A stretch of DNA of 7,172 nt, taken from Gammaproteobacteria bacterium (GTDB taxonomy: Bacteria; Pseudomonadota; Gammaproteobacteria; UBA9214). Below the pieces are notes generated by a model. The model saw nothing but the letters and a program-made list of their open reading frames with translations. It did no database searches and was not told where the DNA came from. Positions 1 to 6,120 of this stretch are shown here, piece by piece. The stretch's first letter is position 1. Every line of letters begins with the position of its first letter. The stretch is taken from assembly GCA_020027635.1 (NCBI GenBank), contig JAHKKL010000082.1, forward strand, positions 1-7,172, written 5' to 3'. Position numbers and translations under genes: made by a program.

Positions 1-1
1 G

Positions 2-622
2 ACCGTGGAAGACTGGCTACGTTCCCCTCTATCCATTCCGTATCGCCATCTGTGGCAGCCCGTCGGGAAGGATCAACCGACCAGCATGGTCACCCTTTCC
101 GGAGAACATCAACCGCTGAGCGTCGCCGCCGCAACACGCAATCTGCCCGGGGTAAGCCTGGTGGACAAGGTCAGCAGCGTATCCGAATTGCTCGGACGCT
201 ATCGGAGATGGGGGGGGCCCGTGTTACTGGCCGTGGGTGGGGTGATCTTCCTGGTATTGGCCTGGCACTATCCACTCCGCGCCGCGACACGGGTCATGTT
301 GCCTGTCGTACTGGCGGAAGGTATTTCTCTGGGGATATTCGGTTACGTCGGCGAATCGGTGACGCTGTTCGCCATCATGGGCTGGGGCCTGACCCTGGGC
401 ATCGGCATCAACTATGCCATCTTTTTGTACGAGGGTAGAGGGCGCGCGCCCTCTACCACCGCCGGGGTGCTGCTTTCGGCCGCCACCACACTGCTGTCAT
501 TTGGCCTGTTGGCGCTGAGCAGCATGCCGGCGCTGCGCCAGTTCGGACTGGCCCTGTTCACCGGTATTGCCGTCGCCGTGTTATTCGCGCCCCTGGCTTT
601 AGAGGAGAAGGTCAGCACATGA
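2..622 (+). CDS. MMPL/RND-family exporter of the aryl-polyene cluster, C-terminal part (5' end outside window)
   Basis: The reading frame is open from the first full codon at position 2, so the gene starts upstream; the GTG at position 5 is simply an internal Val codon. The visible 206 residues would be about the last quarter of a typical APE-cluster exporter. After a short soluble piece (end of the second periplasmic domain) there are five hydrophobic segments, at about residues 71-88, 95-115, 119-142, 150-173 and 178-198 counted from position 5. This matches the last five helices of the second half of an RND/MMPL transporter. The segment GWGLTLGIGINYAIFLYEGR is the family-like stretch in the middle of the membrane domain. 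Proteins of this kind are thought to move the lipid-linked polyene out of the inner membrane; that role is inferred from family and context. The stop overlaps the next gene's start as ATGA. A run of eight G (210-217) and a perfect 24-base palindrome (434-457) lie inside the coding sequence without disturbing the frame. Confidence 0.88.
   Translation, partial: TVEDWLRSPLSIPYRHLWQPVGKDQPTSMVTLSGEHQPLSVAAATRNLPGVSLVDKVSSVSELLGRYRRWGGPVLLAVGGVIFLVLAWHYPLRAATRVMLPVVLAEGISLGIFGYVGESVTLFAIMGWGLTLGIGINYAIFLYEGRGRAPSTTAGVLLSAATTLLSFGLLALSSMPALRQFGLALFTGIAVAVLFAPLALEEKVST
434..457. repeat. Perfect 24-base palindrome inside the exporter gene
   Basis: The left half GGTAGAGGGCGC is followed directly by its exact reverse complement GCGCCCTCTACC, giving 12 base pairs with no spacer. 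The next bases outward (G433, A458) do not pair. It lies in the exporter coding sequence and encodes the short hydrophilic loop GRGRAPST between two membrane helices. The symmetry is read directly from the sequence. Any function (protein binding, mRNA structure, remnant of a small element) is unknown. Confidence 0.9.
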
Positions 623-1212
623 ACAAGCAGGGTTCGCCAATGTGCATTCATGCCCTTCTCCTTATTGCCCTGCTCTCGGGTTGCGGCAACGATAGATGCC
701 CAACCCTGCCGGGCGGTGTCAGCTACTGCCTGCGGTCACCAGCTTCCGGACCGGGGTTTTCAGTACTACAGCAGGTGGTTATCGGTGAGGGTGAACAACA
801 GGAGACGTTGCTGGCATACATCGAGAATAGCCCACAGCGGCTCACGCTTGTCGGCCTTACACCGTTGGGACAGACCGTGCTGACACTTACCTGGGACGGC
901 GAGCATTTTTCCGCAAACGGGCCACCCGGTGCATGGACACACATTAATCCCGCCGTGCTGGTGGCTGTGCTGCAGTTTGCCTTGTGGCCGCAGGATGCGG
1001 TGCGCGCGGGTTTGCCCGATAACGTGGTTTGGAAGGTTGGCGCCGGGGATGGACAACTGATCCGACAGGGCGAGTCGCTGCTGACCATTCAAAAGACCGG
1101 ACAGGCCGTACCCTATGAAACCCTGAGCATCGCGTTGCATCCTGCCAAACTCGTCGTGAATATCCATACGCTGACGGATGAAGCGTGCTGCGCTGTGGAC
1201 ACTGCCCGATGA
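619..1212 (+). CDS. DUF3261-type outer-membrane lipoprotein of the aryl-polyene cluster
   Basis: This 197-residue protein begins with a lipoprotein signal: a short N-terminus with Lys3, a hydrophobic core (ALLLIALL) and a lipobox LSGC with the lipidated Cys at residue 22. Residue +2 is Gly, not Asp, which favours Lol sorting to the outer membrane. The mature part is mostly beta-strand-like; near the C-terminus it has GESLLTIQKTGQAVPYETLS followed by ALHPAKLVVNIHTL, which I recognise as resembling the DUF3261 proteins found next to the MMPL exporter in APE clusters. The ATG at 619 overlaps the exporter stop (ATGA) and has an AGGAG/AAGG purine stretch at 603-611, so I prefer it to the ATG at 640, which would remove Lys3. 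The probable role is handling or surface deposition of the polyene lipid, but no biochemical function can be read from the sequence. The start of the next gene overlaps its stop. Confidence 0.8.
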   Translation: MNKQGSPMCIHALLLIALLSGCGNDRCPTLPGGVSYCLRSPASGPGFSVLQQVVIGEGEQQETLLAYIENSPQRLTLVGLTPLGQTVLTLTWDGEHFSANGPPGAWTHINPAVLVAVLQFALWPQDAVRAGLPDNVVWKVGAGDGQLIRQGESLLTIQKTGQAVPYETLSIALHPAKLVVNIHTLTDEACCAVDTAR

Positions 1213-2390
1213 GCGCATTCCGTTGTTACATCCAGTCAATCGGACTTATCTCAAGTCTCGGTGAAGGCATTGAGGAGACTTTTACCCGACTGATGCTAGG
1301 AGACACGTGCGGCATGCGTGCGGAAACCGGCTGGCTGCCGTCCGGTTTGGCGTGTGTCGGTCGGGTGACAGCATCCCTGCCCAATCTGCCGCCCGCATTC
1401 GCCGAATACGATTGTCGAAACAACCGGCTTATGGCCGCGACTGCGGTACAAATCGTGCCGACACTGGCAACCCTGATTGAGCGATACGGCCCTGCCCGGA
1501 TTGGTGTGGTACTTGGCACCAGCACATCAGGTATCGCCGCCGGCGAGGCCGCCATTGCCGCCAAAATCAAGGATGGCGCCTTTCCGCCTGACTATTCTTA
1601 TCGCCAGCAGGAGATCGGCACAATCGGGCCGTTCGCGGCCCGCCTGCTGGGAGTGACGGGGCCGGCCTATACCGTTTCCACTGCCTGCACATCGGGCGCC
1701 AAAGCCCTGATCGCGGCTCGCAATCTGCTCTCCATGGGTTTGTGCGATGCAGTGGTCGCCGGCGGTGTGGATACGCTCTGCCGTCTCACCATTGGCGGCT
1801 TCAGCGCGCTGGAATCCGTCGCGTCTGAACGTTGCAATCCCATGAGTCGCAACCGCCGTGGCATCAATGTCGGCGAGGCGGCGGCATTGTTTGTTCTCAG
1901 TCGTGAACCGGCCTCGGTCTGCCTGATCGGTGCGGGCGAAGCGAGCGATGCGTATCACTTGTCCGCTCCGGATCCAGCGGGACGCGGCGCCGAGATTGCG
2001 ATCCGGGCGGCCTTGACCGAGGCCCGCATCTCCGCTACCGCTATCGATTACGTCAATTTGCATGCCACGGCAACCCTGAAGAACGACGCGATGGAGAGCG
2101 CCGTCTTGGACCGTGTTTTCCCAGCCGGCGTACCGGCCAGCGGCACAAAACCGCTGACTGGACACACCCTGGGAGCGGCGGGGGCGTTGGAGGCGGCCTT
2201 CTGCTGCCTGACCCTCACCGGTGACGGACAACTTCCGCCCCATATCTGGGATGCGGAGTCAGACCCCGCCCTGCCCGCCCTCAATCTGGTCATGATCGGC
2301 CAAAGCCTGCGACACGGGCATGGTCGCTTATGCATGAGCAATTCCTTTGCATTCGGTGGCAGCAATGCCAGCCTGATCTTTTCTGATTGA
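1209..2390 (+). CDS. apeO: Beta-ketoacyl-ACP synthase, ApeO-like aryl-polyene ketosynthase
   Basis: A 393-residue thiolase-fold condensing enzyme with every catalytic residue visible: Cys160 in STACTSGAK, His285 in NLHATAT, Lys314 and His319 in GTKPLTGHTLGAAGALEA, and the C-terminal glycine loop SNSFAFGGSNASL (377-389). It should catalyse decarboxylative condensation of malonyl-ACP with the growing polyene-ACP. In characterised APE systems the ketosynthase in this position (after the DUF3261 gene, before the hotdog gene) is ApeO, which pairs with a chain-length-factor subunit, ApeC; no such subunit is in this window. The ATG at 1209 overlaps the lipoprotein stop (ATGA). The frame extends to a GTG at 1185, but that would add only an unconserved stretch. 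The N-terminus (FRCYIQSIGLISSLG) is a normal ketosynthase start. One oddity is that the usual HGT after the first catalytic His is HAT. Four bases separate it from the next gene. The gene symbol rests on order and family resemblance. Confidence 0.88.
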   Translation: MSAFRCYIQSIGLISSLGEGIEETFTRLMLGDTCGMRAETGWLPSGLACVGRVTASLPNLPPAFAEYDCRNNRLMAATAVQIVPTLATLIERYGPARIGVVLGTSTSGIAAGEAAIAAKIKDGAFPPDYSYRQQEIGTIGPFAARLLGVTGPAYTVSTACTSGAKALIAARNLLSMGLCDAVVAGGVDTLCRLTIGGFSALESVASERCNPMSRNRRGINVGEAAALFVLSREPASVCLIGAGEASDAYHLSAPDPAGRGAEIAIRAALTEARISATAIDYVNLHATATLKNDAMESAVLDRVFPAGVPASGTKPLTGHTLGAAGALEAAFCCLTLTGDGQLPPHIWDAESDPALPALNLVMIGQSLRHGHGRLCMSNSFAFGGSNASLIFSD

Positions 2391-2394
2391 TGCC

Positions 2395-2865
2395 ATGATG
2401 TCACAAGACATACCACCCATCGATATATTGCTGCCCCACCGTGGCACGATGTTATTGCTTGATGCCGTCACGGCCTGGGATGCGGAATCCGCCACGGCTA
2501 CCGCCTCGGTCCATCCGGATAGCTGGTATGCCGCAGACAATGGCGCCATGCCCTCATGGATTGGCATAGAGCTGATGGCTCAAACCATCGCTGCCCACGT
2601 CGGTCTCTCAGCCCGCAGTCAGGGACGATTGCCCAAGCAGGGAATTTTGTTGGGTACCCGCGCCTATCAGGCTACAATGGCACAATTTCCTCCAGAAACC
2701 TTATTGATAGTGAGAACCAGCCTCATCTTTCGCGATGTGAGTGGTCTGGGCGCCTACAAGTGTGTCATCACACTGCATGAGGAACCGGTTGCAACGGCAA
2801 TCATCAAGGTCTACGAGCCTGACGATTTCAACGCATTCCTCACACAGGCATCGAATCAATCATGA
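2395..2865 (+). CDS. apeP: ApeP-like hotdog-fold 3-hydroxyacyl-ACP dehydratase subunit
   Basis: A 156-residue single-hotdog protein. The N-terminus IDILLPHRGTMLLLDAV (9-25) matches the FabZ/FabA-type opening strand, and MPSWIGIELMAQTIAAHVGL (52-71) is the central hotdog helix, with Glu59 at the position of the FabZ catalytic Glu. It should take part in dehydrating 3-hydroxyacyl-ACP to the trans-2-enoyl stage that becomes part of the conjugated polyene. The FabZ His of the HFPxxPxxPG motif is not present: lining up on Pro53 puts Tyr45 or nearby loop residues there. In described APE systems ApeP works as a heterodimer with a second dehydratase subunit, ApeI, which is not in this window. Two adjacent ATG codons (2395 and 2398) could both start the gene; the difference is one Met. 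The stop overlaps the ketoreductase start as ATGA. Confidence 0.82.
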   Translation: MMSQDIPPIDILLPHRGTMLLLDAVTAWDAESATATASVHPDSWYAADNGAMPSWIGIELMAQTIAAHVGLSARSQGRLPKQGILLGTRAYQATMAQFPPETLLIVRTSLIFRDVSGLGAYKCVITLHEEPVATAIIKVYEPDDFNAFLTQASNQS

Positions 2866-3584
2866 GGAGGGTACTGGTCACCGGTTCCAGCCGCGGCATC
2901 GGCCGCGCCACTGCTTTACGTCTCGCTCAGGCAGGCTTCGCCATTACCGTGCATTGCCGCAGCCGCATCGAAGTAGCCGAACGGGTGGCTGACGATATCC
3001 GCGCGCTAAGTGGTGCTGCCGGCATGCTGTGTTTCGACGTGCGCGACCGCGTTGCGACACGTGAAGCACTGGAAGCGGATATAGCCAGCAACGGGGCCTA
3101 CTACGGTGTGGTGGTAAATGCCGGCGTAAGCAGGGACAACGCCTTCCCCGCGCTTTCGGATGAGGACTGGGACGAGGTCATCAGCACCAGTCTCGACGGT
3201 TTCTTCAATGTCGTGCATCCGCTCGTCATGCCCATGGTGCGCGCGAAACGGGGGGGGCGCATCGTCACCCTGGCCTCCGTCTCCGGCATCATGGGTAACC
3301 GCGGCCAGGTTAATTACAGCGCCGCCAAGGCGGGACTGATTGGCGCCAGCAAGGCGCTGGCGGTGGAATTGGCAAGCCGGAAAATCACCGTCAATTGCGT
3401 CGCGCCCGGGCTCATCGCTACCGACATGACCGCGGATGCCCCCGTTGAGGATGCACTCAAGTTGATCCCGGCAGGCCGTCTGGGTACCGCCGAGGAAGTG
3501 GCGGCGACGGTTGCCTTCCTGTTTTCCGATGATGCCGCCTACATCACCCGGCAGGTCATCAGCGTGAACGGCGGAATTATCTGA
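2862..3584 (+). CDS. apeQ: 3-oxoacyl-ACP reductase, FabG-type SDR (ApeQ-like)
   Basis: A full-length 240-residue classical short-chain dehydrogenase that should reduce 3-oxoacyl-ACP to 3-hydroxyacyl-ACP with NADPH during polyene assembly. The Rossmann motif TGSSRGIG is at residues 7-14, DV at 59-60 and NAG at 86-88. The active site is Ser139 with Tyr152 and Lys156 (NYSAAKAG), and the C-terminus ITRQVISVNGG is typical of FabG. Residue numbering runs one ahead of E. coli FabG at Ser, Tyr and Lys. The fourth tetrad residue, Asn110 in E. coli FabG, falls in STSLDGFF here and reads as Ser110 (codon AGT at 3189-3191) or, one residue out of register, still not Asn. The start overlaps the dehydratase stop as ATGA; the stop is followed directly by the next gene's ATG. 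A run of eight G lies at 3250-3257 with the frame intact. Confidence 0.9.
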   Translation: MRRVLVTGSSRGIGRATALRLAQAGFAITVHCRSRIEVAERVADDIRALSGAAGMLCFDVRDRVATREALEADIASNGAYYGVVVNAGVSRDNAFPALSDEDWDEVISTSLDGFFNVVHPLVMPMVRAKRGGRIVTLASVSGIMGNRGQVNYSAAKAGLIGASKALAVELASRKITVNCVAPGLIATDMTADAPVEDALKLIPAGRLGTAEEVAATVAFLFSDDAAYITRQVISVNGGII

Positions 3585-4805
3585 ATGAAACGCGTGGTCG
3601 TCACCGGCATGGGCGGAGTCACCGCCCTGGGAAACAGCTGGGAGGAGATTGAAACAAGATTGCGCGCCGGTAACAACGCTGTACAGCGGATACCCGAATG
3701 GGATCGCTACGAGATGCTCAACACGCGGCTGGCAGCACCGATCACCGATTTCAAAACCCCGGCACATTACCCGCGCAAGATAATCCGTTCCATGGGACGG
3801 GTGTCGTTGTTGTCCGTGCGCGCCACTGAATTCGCGCTGGCTGATGCGGGGCTGTCTGATAATCCCATGATCCGCGACGGCCGCATGGGTACAGCCTTCG
3901 GGTCATCATCCGGCAGCATTGAACCGGTGCGCATCACCGGCCACATGCTGGCCACCGGCTCCATGCAGGGCGTAACCTCCACCAGTTATATCCAGATGAT
4001 GCCGCACACAACGGCGGTCAACACCTGTCTGTATTTCGGACTGAAGGGACGGGTTATTCCCACCTCCAGCGCCTGCACATCCGGCAGTCAGGCTATCGGC
4101 TATGCTTTCGAATCGATCCGCGCCGGCCGGCAGGAACTGATGGTCGCGGGGGGCGCGGACGAACTCTCGGCACCCAGCGCCGCCGTCTTCGATACCCTGT
4201 TCGCCACCAGTACCCACAACGATGCACCCGAAACCACGCCGCGTCCCTTTGACCGCGCGCGCGACGGACTCGTGATTGGTGAAGGTGCAGCCACTCTGAT
4301 ACTCGAGGACTATGATGCCGCGCAGGCTCGCGGGGCACGTATCCTCGCTGAGATTGTCGGTTTTGGTACTAATTCGAGCGGTGCTCACATCACCCAGCCT
4401 GAAGCCAAATCCCAGGCCGTGGCCATGCAGCTGGCCCTGGCCGATGCGGACATCCCCCCTTCCGCCATTGGCTACGTCAGCGCCCACGGCACCGCCACAG
4501 ACCTCGGCGACATTGCCGAAGCGCAGGCGACACGCGAAGTCCTTGGCCGGGTACCGATCAGCGCCATGAAAAGCTACGTCGGTCACACCCTTGGCGCCTG
4601 CGGTGCCATCGAAGCGTGGTGGGGCATCGAAATGATGCGTCGTGGATGGTTCGCACCGACGATCAATCTGGACGATCTGGACCCCGCATGCGAGGGACTG
4701 GACTACATCACCGGGGCGGGACGAGATATGACACCGGAATATTTCATGAGTAATAATTTTGCATTCGGCGGCATTAACACCTCGCTGATATTTCGGAGAC
4801 TCTGA
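3585..4805 (+). CDS. apeR: Beta-ketoacyl-ACP synthase, FabF-type (ApeR-like)
   Basis: A 406-residue FabF/KAS II-type condensing enzyme. It has the standard opening KRVVVTGMGGVTALGN, nucleophile Cys164 in SSACTSGSQ, His301 in SAHGTATD, Lys329 and His334 in MKSYVGHTLGACGAIEA, and the C-terminal loop SNNFAFGGINTSL. All catalytic positions are intact, so it should be an active decarboxylative ketosynthase. In characterised APE pathways the homodimeric ApeR and the ApeO:ApeC pair have complementary roles in chain initiation and elongation; I infer the same here from gene order. It starts immediately after the ketoreductase stop with no gap, and the GGCGGAA stretch just upstream may serve as its ribosome binding site. 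It is the last gene of the tightly packed block; a 60-base gap follows. Confidence 0.9.
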   Translation: MKRVVVTGMGGVTALGNSWEEIETRLRAGNNAVQRIPEWDRYEMLNTRLAAPITDFKTPAHYPRKIIRSMGRVSLLSVRATEFALADAGLSDNPMIRDGRMGTAFGSSSGSIEPVRITGHMLATGSMQGVTSTSYIQMMPHTTAVNTCLYFGLKGRVIPTSSACTSGSQAIGYAFESIRAGRQELMVAGGADELSAPSAAVFDTLFATSTHNDAPETTPRPFDRARDGLVIGEGAATLILEDYDAAQARGARILAEIVGFGTNSSGAHITQPEAKSQAVAMQLALADADIPPSAIGYVSAHGTATDLGDIAEAQATREVLGRVPISAMKSYVGHTLGACGAIEAWWGIEMMRRGWFAPTINLDDLDPACEGLDYITGAGRDMTPEYFMSNNFAFGGINTSLIFRRL

Positions 4806-4806
4806 G

Positions 4807-4836
4807 TTTACCAAATGGAAGGTAACCTCAATTAAT
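4807..4836 (+). promoter_or_regulatory. Weak candidate sigma-70 promoter in the gap before the third ketosynthase
   Basis: The 60-base gap between the two ketosynthase genes is the longest non-coding stretch upstream of the last three genes and is AT-richer than its surroundings. A possible -35 box TTTACC (4807-4812; four of six matches to TTGACA) and -10 box ATTAAT (4831-4836; four of six matches to TATAAT) are separated by 18 bases. The match is poor and could be chance. If real, it would let the FabB-like, exported-protein and transferase genes be expressed apart from the upstream block. Confidence 0.2.
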
Positions 4837-4865
4837 ACGCGTCCGTTTGCCGCGGTTATTGGTTG

Positions 4866-6089
4866 ATGCGTCGCGTCGTCATAACCGGAATGGGAATCGT
4901 GTCCTGTCTCGGACATCGTCTTGAAGAGGTGGCCAGAGCGTTGTTCGAGGGCAGATCTGGTATTACTTTTGTTGAGGAGTACGCCCGCCGGGGTATTCGC
5001 AGTTGCGTGGCCGGTATCCCGAGATTCGATAATGAAATTAAAATCGAGCGGCGTCTGCGGCGTTTTATGTCCGATGCGGCCCAGTATGCTTATCACGCCG
5101 CACAATCGGCAATCGCCGATGCCGGCCTGCCCCGGGAAACCCTTACCAGCCCGCGCACCGGACTGATCGTCGGTTCAGGGACTGGCTCGCCACTCGAAAT
5201 CGTGGAGGTTATAGAAAACTACAAATCGCGCGGTGCGGCCAGGATACTGCCCTACGAAATACCACGCATCATGGGCAGCACGACTTCCGCCAACCTGGTG
5301 TCGGCTTTCGGCATCCGCGGCACCAGTTACTCACTCACATCAGCCTGCGCGACTTCAGCCCACGCCATCGGTCATGGTGCCGAGCTGATCCAGTTCGGCA
5401 AGCAGGATTGCGTCATCGTCGGTGGAGCCGAGGAGGTAGGCTGGATCAGTACCCTGCTGTTCGATGCCATGCATGCGCTGTCCACCGGGTTCAATGACCG
5501 TCCACTCGAAGCCTCCCGACCCTACGACAAGCAGCGGGATGGATTCGTCATCGCAGGAGGCGCCGGCATACTGGTACTGGAAGAACTGAATTGCGCGCTG
5601 GCGCGCGGCGCACGCATTTATGGCGAACTGGTTGGTTACGCCGCCATTTCGGATGGCGGTGACATGGTGACACCGGACCCGGATGGCGCGGCACGCACCA
5701 TGCGGCTCGCCCTGGATCATGCCGGGGTTGAGGTGGATTACATCAATACCCATGCCACATCCACTCGCATCGGCGATGTAGCTGAATTGGAGGCAGTACG
5801 ACAAGTATTCGGCAACCGTATCCCGCTAATCTCGTCCACCAAGGGACTTACCGGTCATCCCATTGCCGCCGCCGGAGCGCATGAAGCCATCTATTGCCTG
5901 CTTATGCTACAGCATGACTTTGTAGCCGGTTGCGCCAATCTGGATGAACCGGATATGGCCACCGATGGCCTTCCTTTGGTAGTTACCAGCAGGCATACTT
6001 CCCTGAATACCATAATGAGCAATAGTTTCGGTTTTGGAGGCACCAATGCCAGCCTTGTCTTCCGTCGCTGGTCCGCTACAGCGTCTTAA
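4866..6089 (+). CDS. fabB: Beta-ketoacyl-ACP synthase I, FabB-type, additional ketosynthase of the cluster
   Basis: A 407-residue condensing enzyme of the KAS I (FabB) branch. The diagnostic stretch is SACATSAHAIGHGAELIQFG, with nucleophile Cys161 followed by ATSAH, as in FabB rather than the CTSGS of FabF types. Further matches are GFVIAGGAGILVLEE, His296 in NTHATST, Lys326 and His331 in SSTKGLTGHPIAAAG, and MSNSFGFGGTNASL. The four catalytic residues sit at a constant offset of minus two from E. coli FabB (163, 298, 328, 333), so there is no internal indel. It should condense malonyl-ACP with acyl-ACP; KAS I enzymes can extend unsaturated acyl chains, which could suit polyene intermediates, but that is inference. 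HAT replaces the usual HGT after His296. I take the ATG at 4866; a TTG precedes it in frame at 4863. No clear ribosome binding site is visible. It is separated by 60 bases from the ApeR-like gene. Confidence 0.88.
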   Translation: MRRVVITGMGIVSCLGHRLEEVARALFEGRSGITFVEEYARRGIRSCVAGIPRFDNEIKIERRLRRFMSDAAQYAYHAAQSAIADAGLPRETLTSPRTGLIVGSGTGSPLEIVEVIENYKSRGAARILPYEIPRIMGSTTSANLVSAFGIRGTSYSLTSACATSAHAIGHGAELIQFGKQDCVIVGGAEEVGWISTLLFDAMHALSTGFNDRPLEASRPYDKQRDGFVIAGGAGILVLEELNCALARGARIYGELVGYAAISDGGDMVTPDPDGAARTMRLALDHAGVEVDYINTHATSTRIGDVAELEAVRQVFGNRIPLISSTKGLTGHPIAAAGAHEAIYCLLMLQHDFVAGCANLDEPDMATDGLPLVVTSRHTSLNTIMSNSFGFGGTNASLVFRRWSATAS

Positions 6090-6105
6090 CTGCATTTAAT
6101 CCACC

Positions 6106-6112
6106 AAGGAGG
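6106..6112 (+). promoter_or_regulatory. Strong Shine-Dalgarno site for the small exported protein
   Basis: AAGGAGG is a near-perfect anti-16S match with 8 bases before the ATG at 6121. It is by far the best ribosome binding site in the window, where most other genes rely on stop/start overlap. It fixes the start at 6121 and excludes the out-of-frame ATG at 6116. It suggests that this small protein is made at a higher level than its neighbours. Confidence 0.8.
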
Positions 6113-6120
6113 AATATGCT

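Noticed and set aside
210..217. A frameshift or sequencing error at the G8 run in the exporter
   Set aside because: The frame before and after the run is continuous and the membrane helices follow normally, so the gene looks intact here.
1527..2243. A 238-codon open frame on the - strand inside the ApeO-like gene
   Set aside because: The sense-strand protein has the full ketosynthase motif set through this stretch; the antisense product resembles nothing and has no start context.
3006..3767. A 253-codon open frame on the - strand across the ketoreductase and the start of the ApeR-like gene
   Set aside because: It is the antisense shadow of two well-supported genes and shows no domain or signal.
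3906..5105. A 399-codon open frame on the - strand across the ApeR-like gene and the start of the FabB-like gene
   Set aside because: It lies entirely opposite two clear ketosynthase genes, crosses their gap, has no recognisable motif, and has the Gly/His/Arg-rich composition typical of antisense shadows in GC-rich DNA.
1209..6089. A modular or type I polyketide synthase
   Set aside because: Each enzymatic domain is a separate gene with its own start and stop; no acyltransferase, carrier-protein or thioesterase domain is fused to them.
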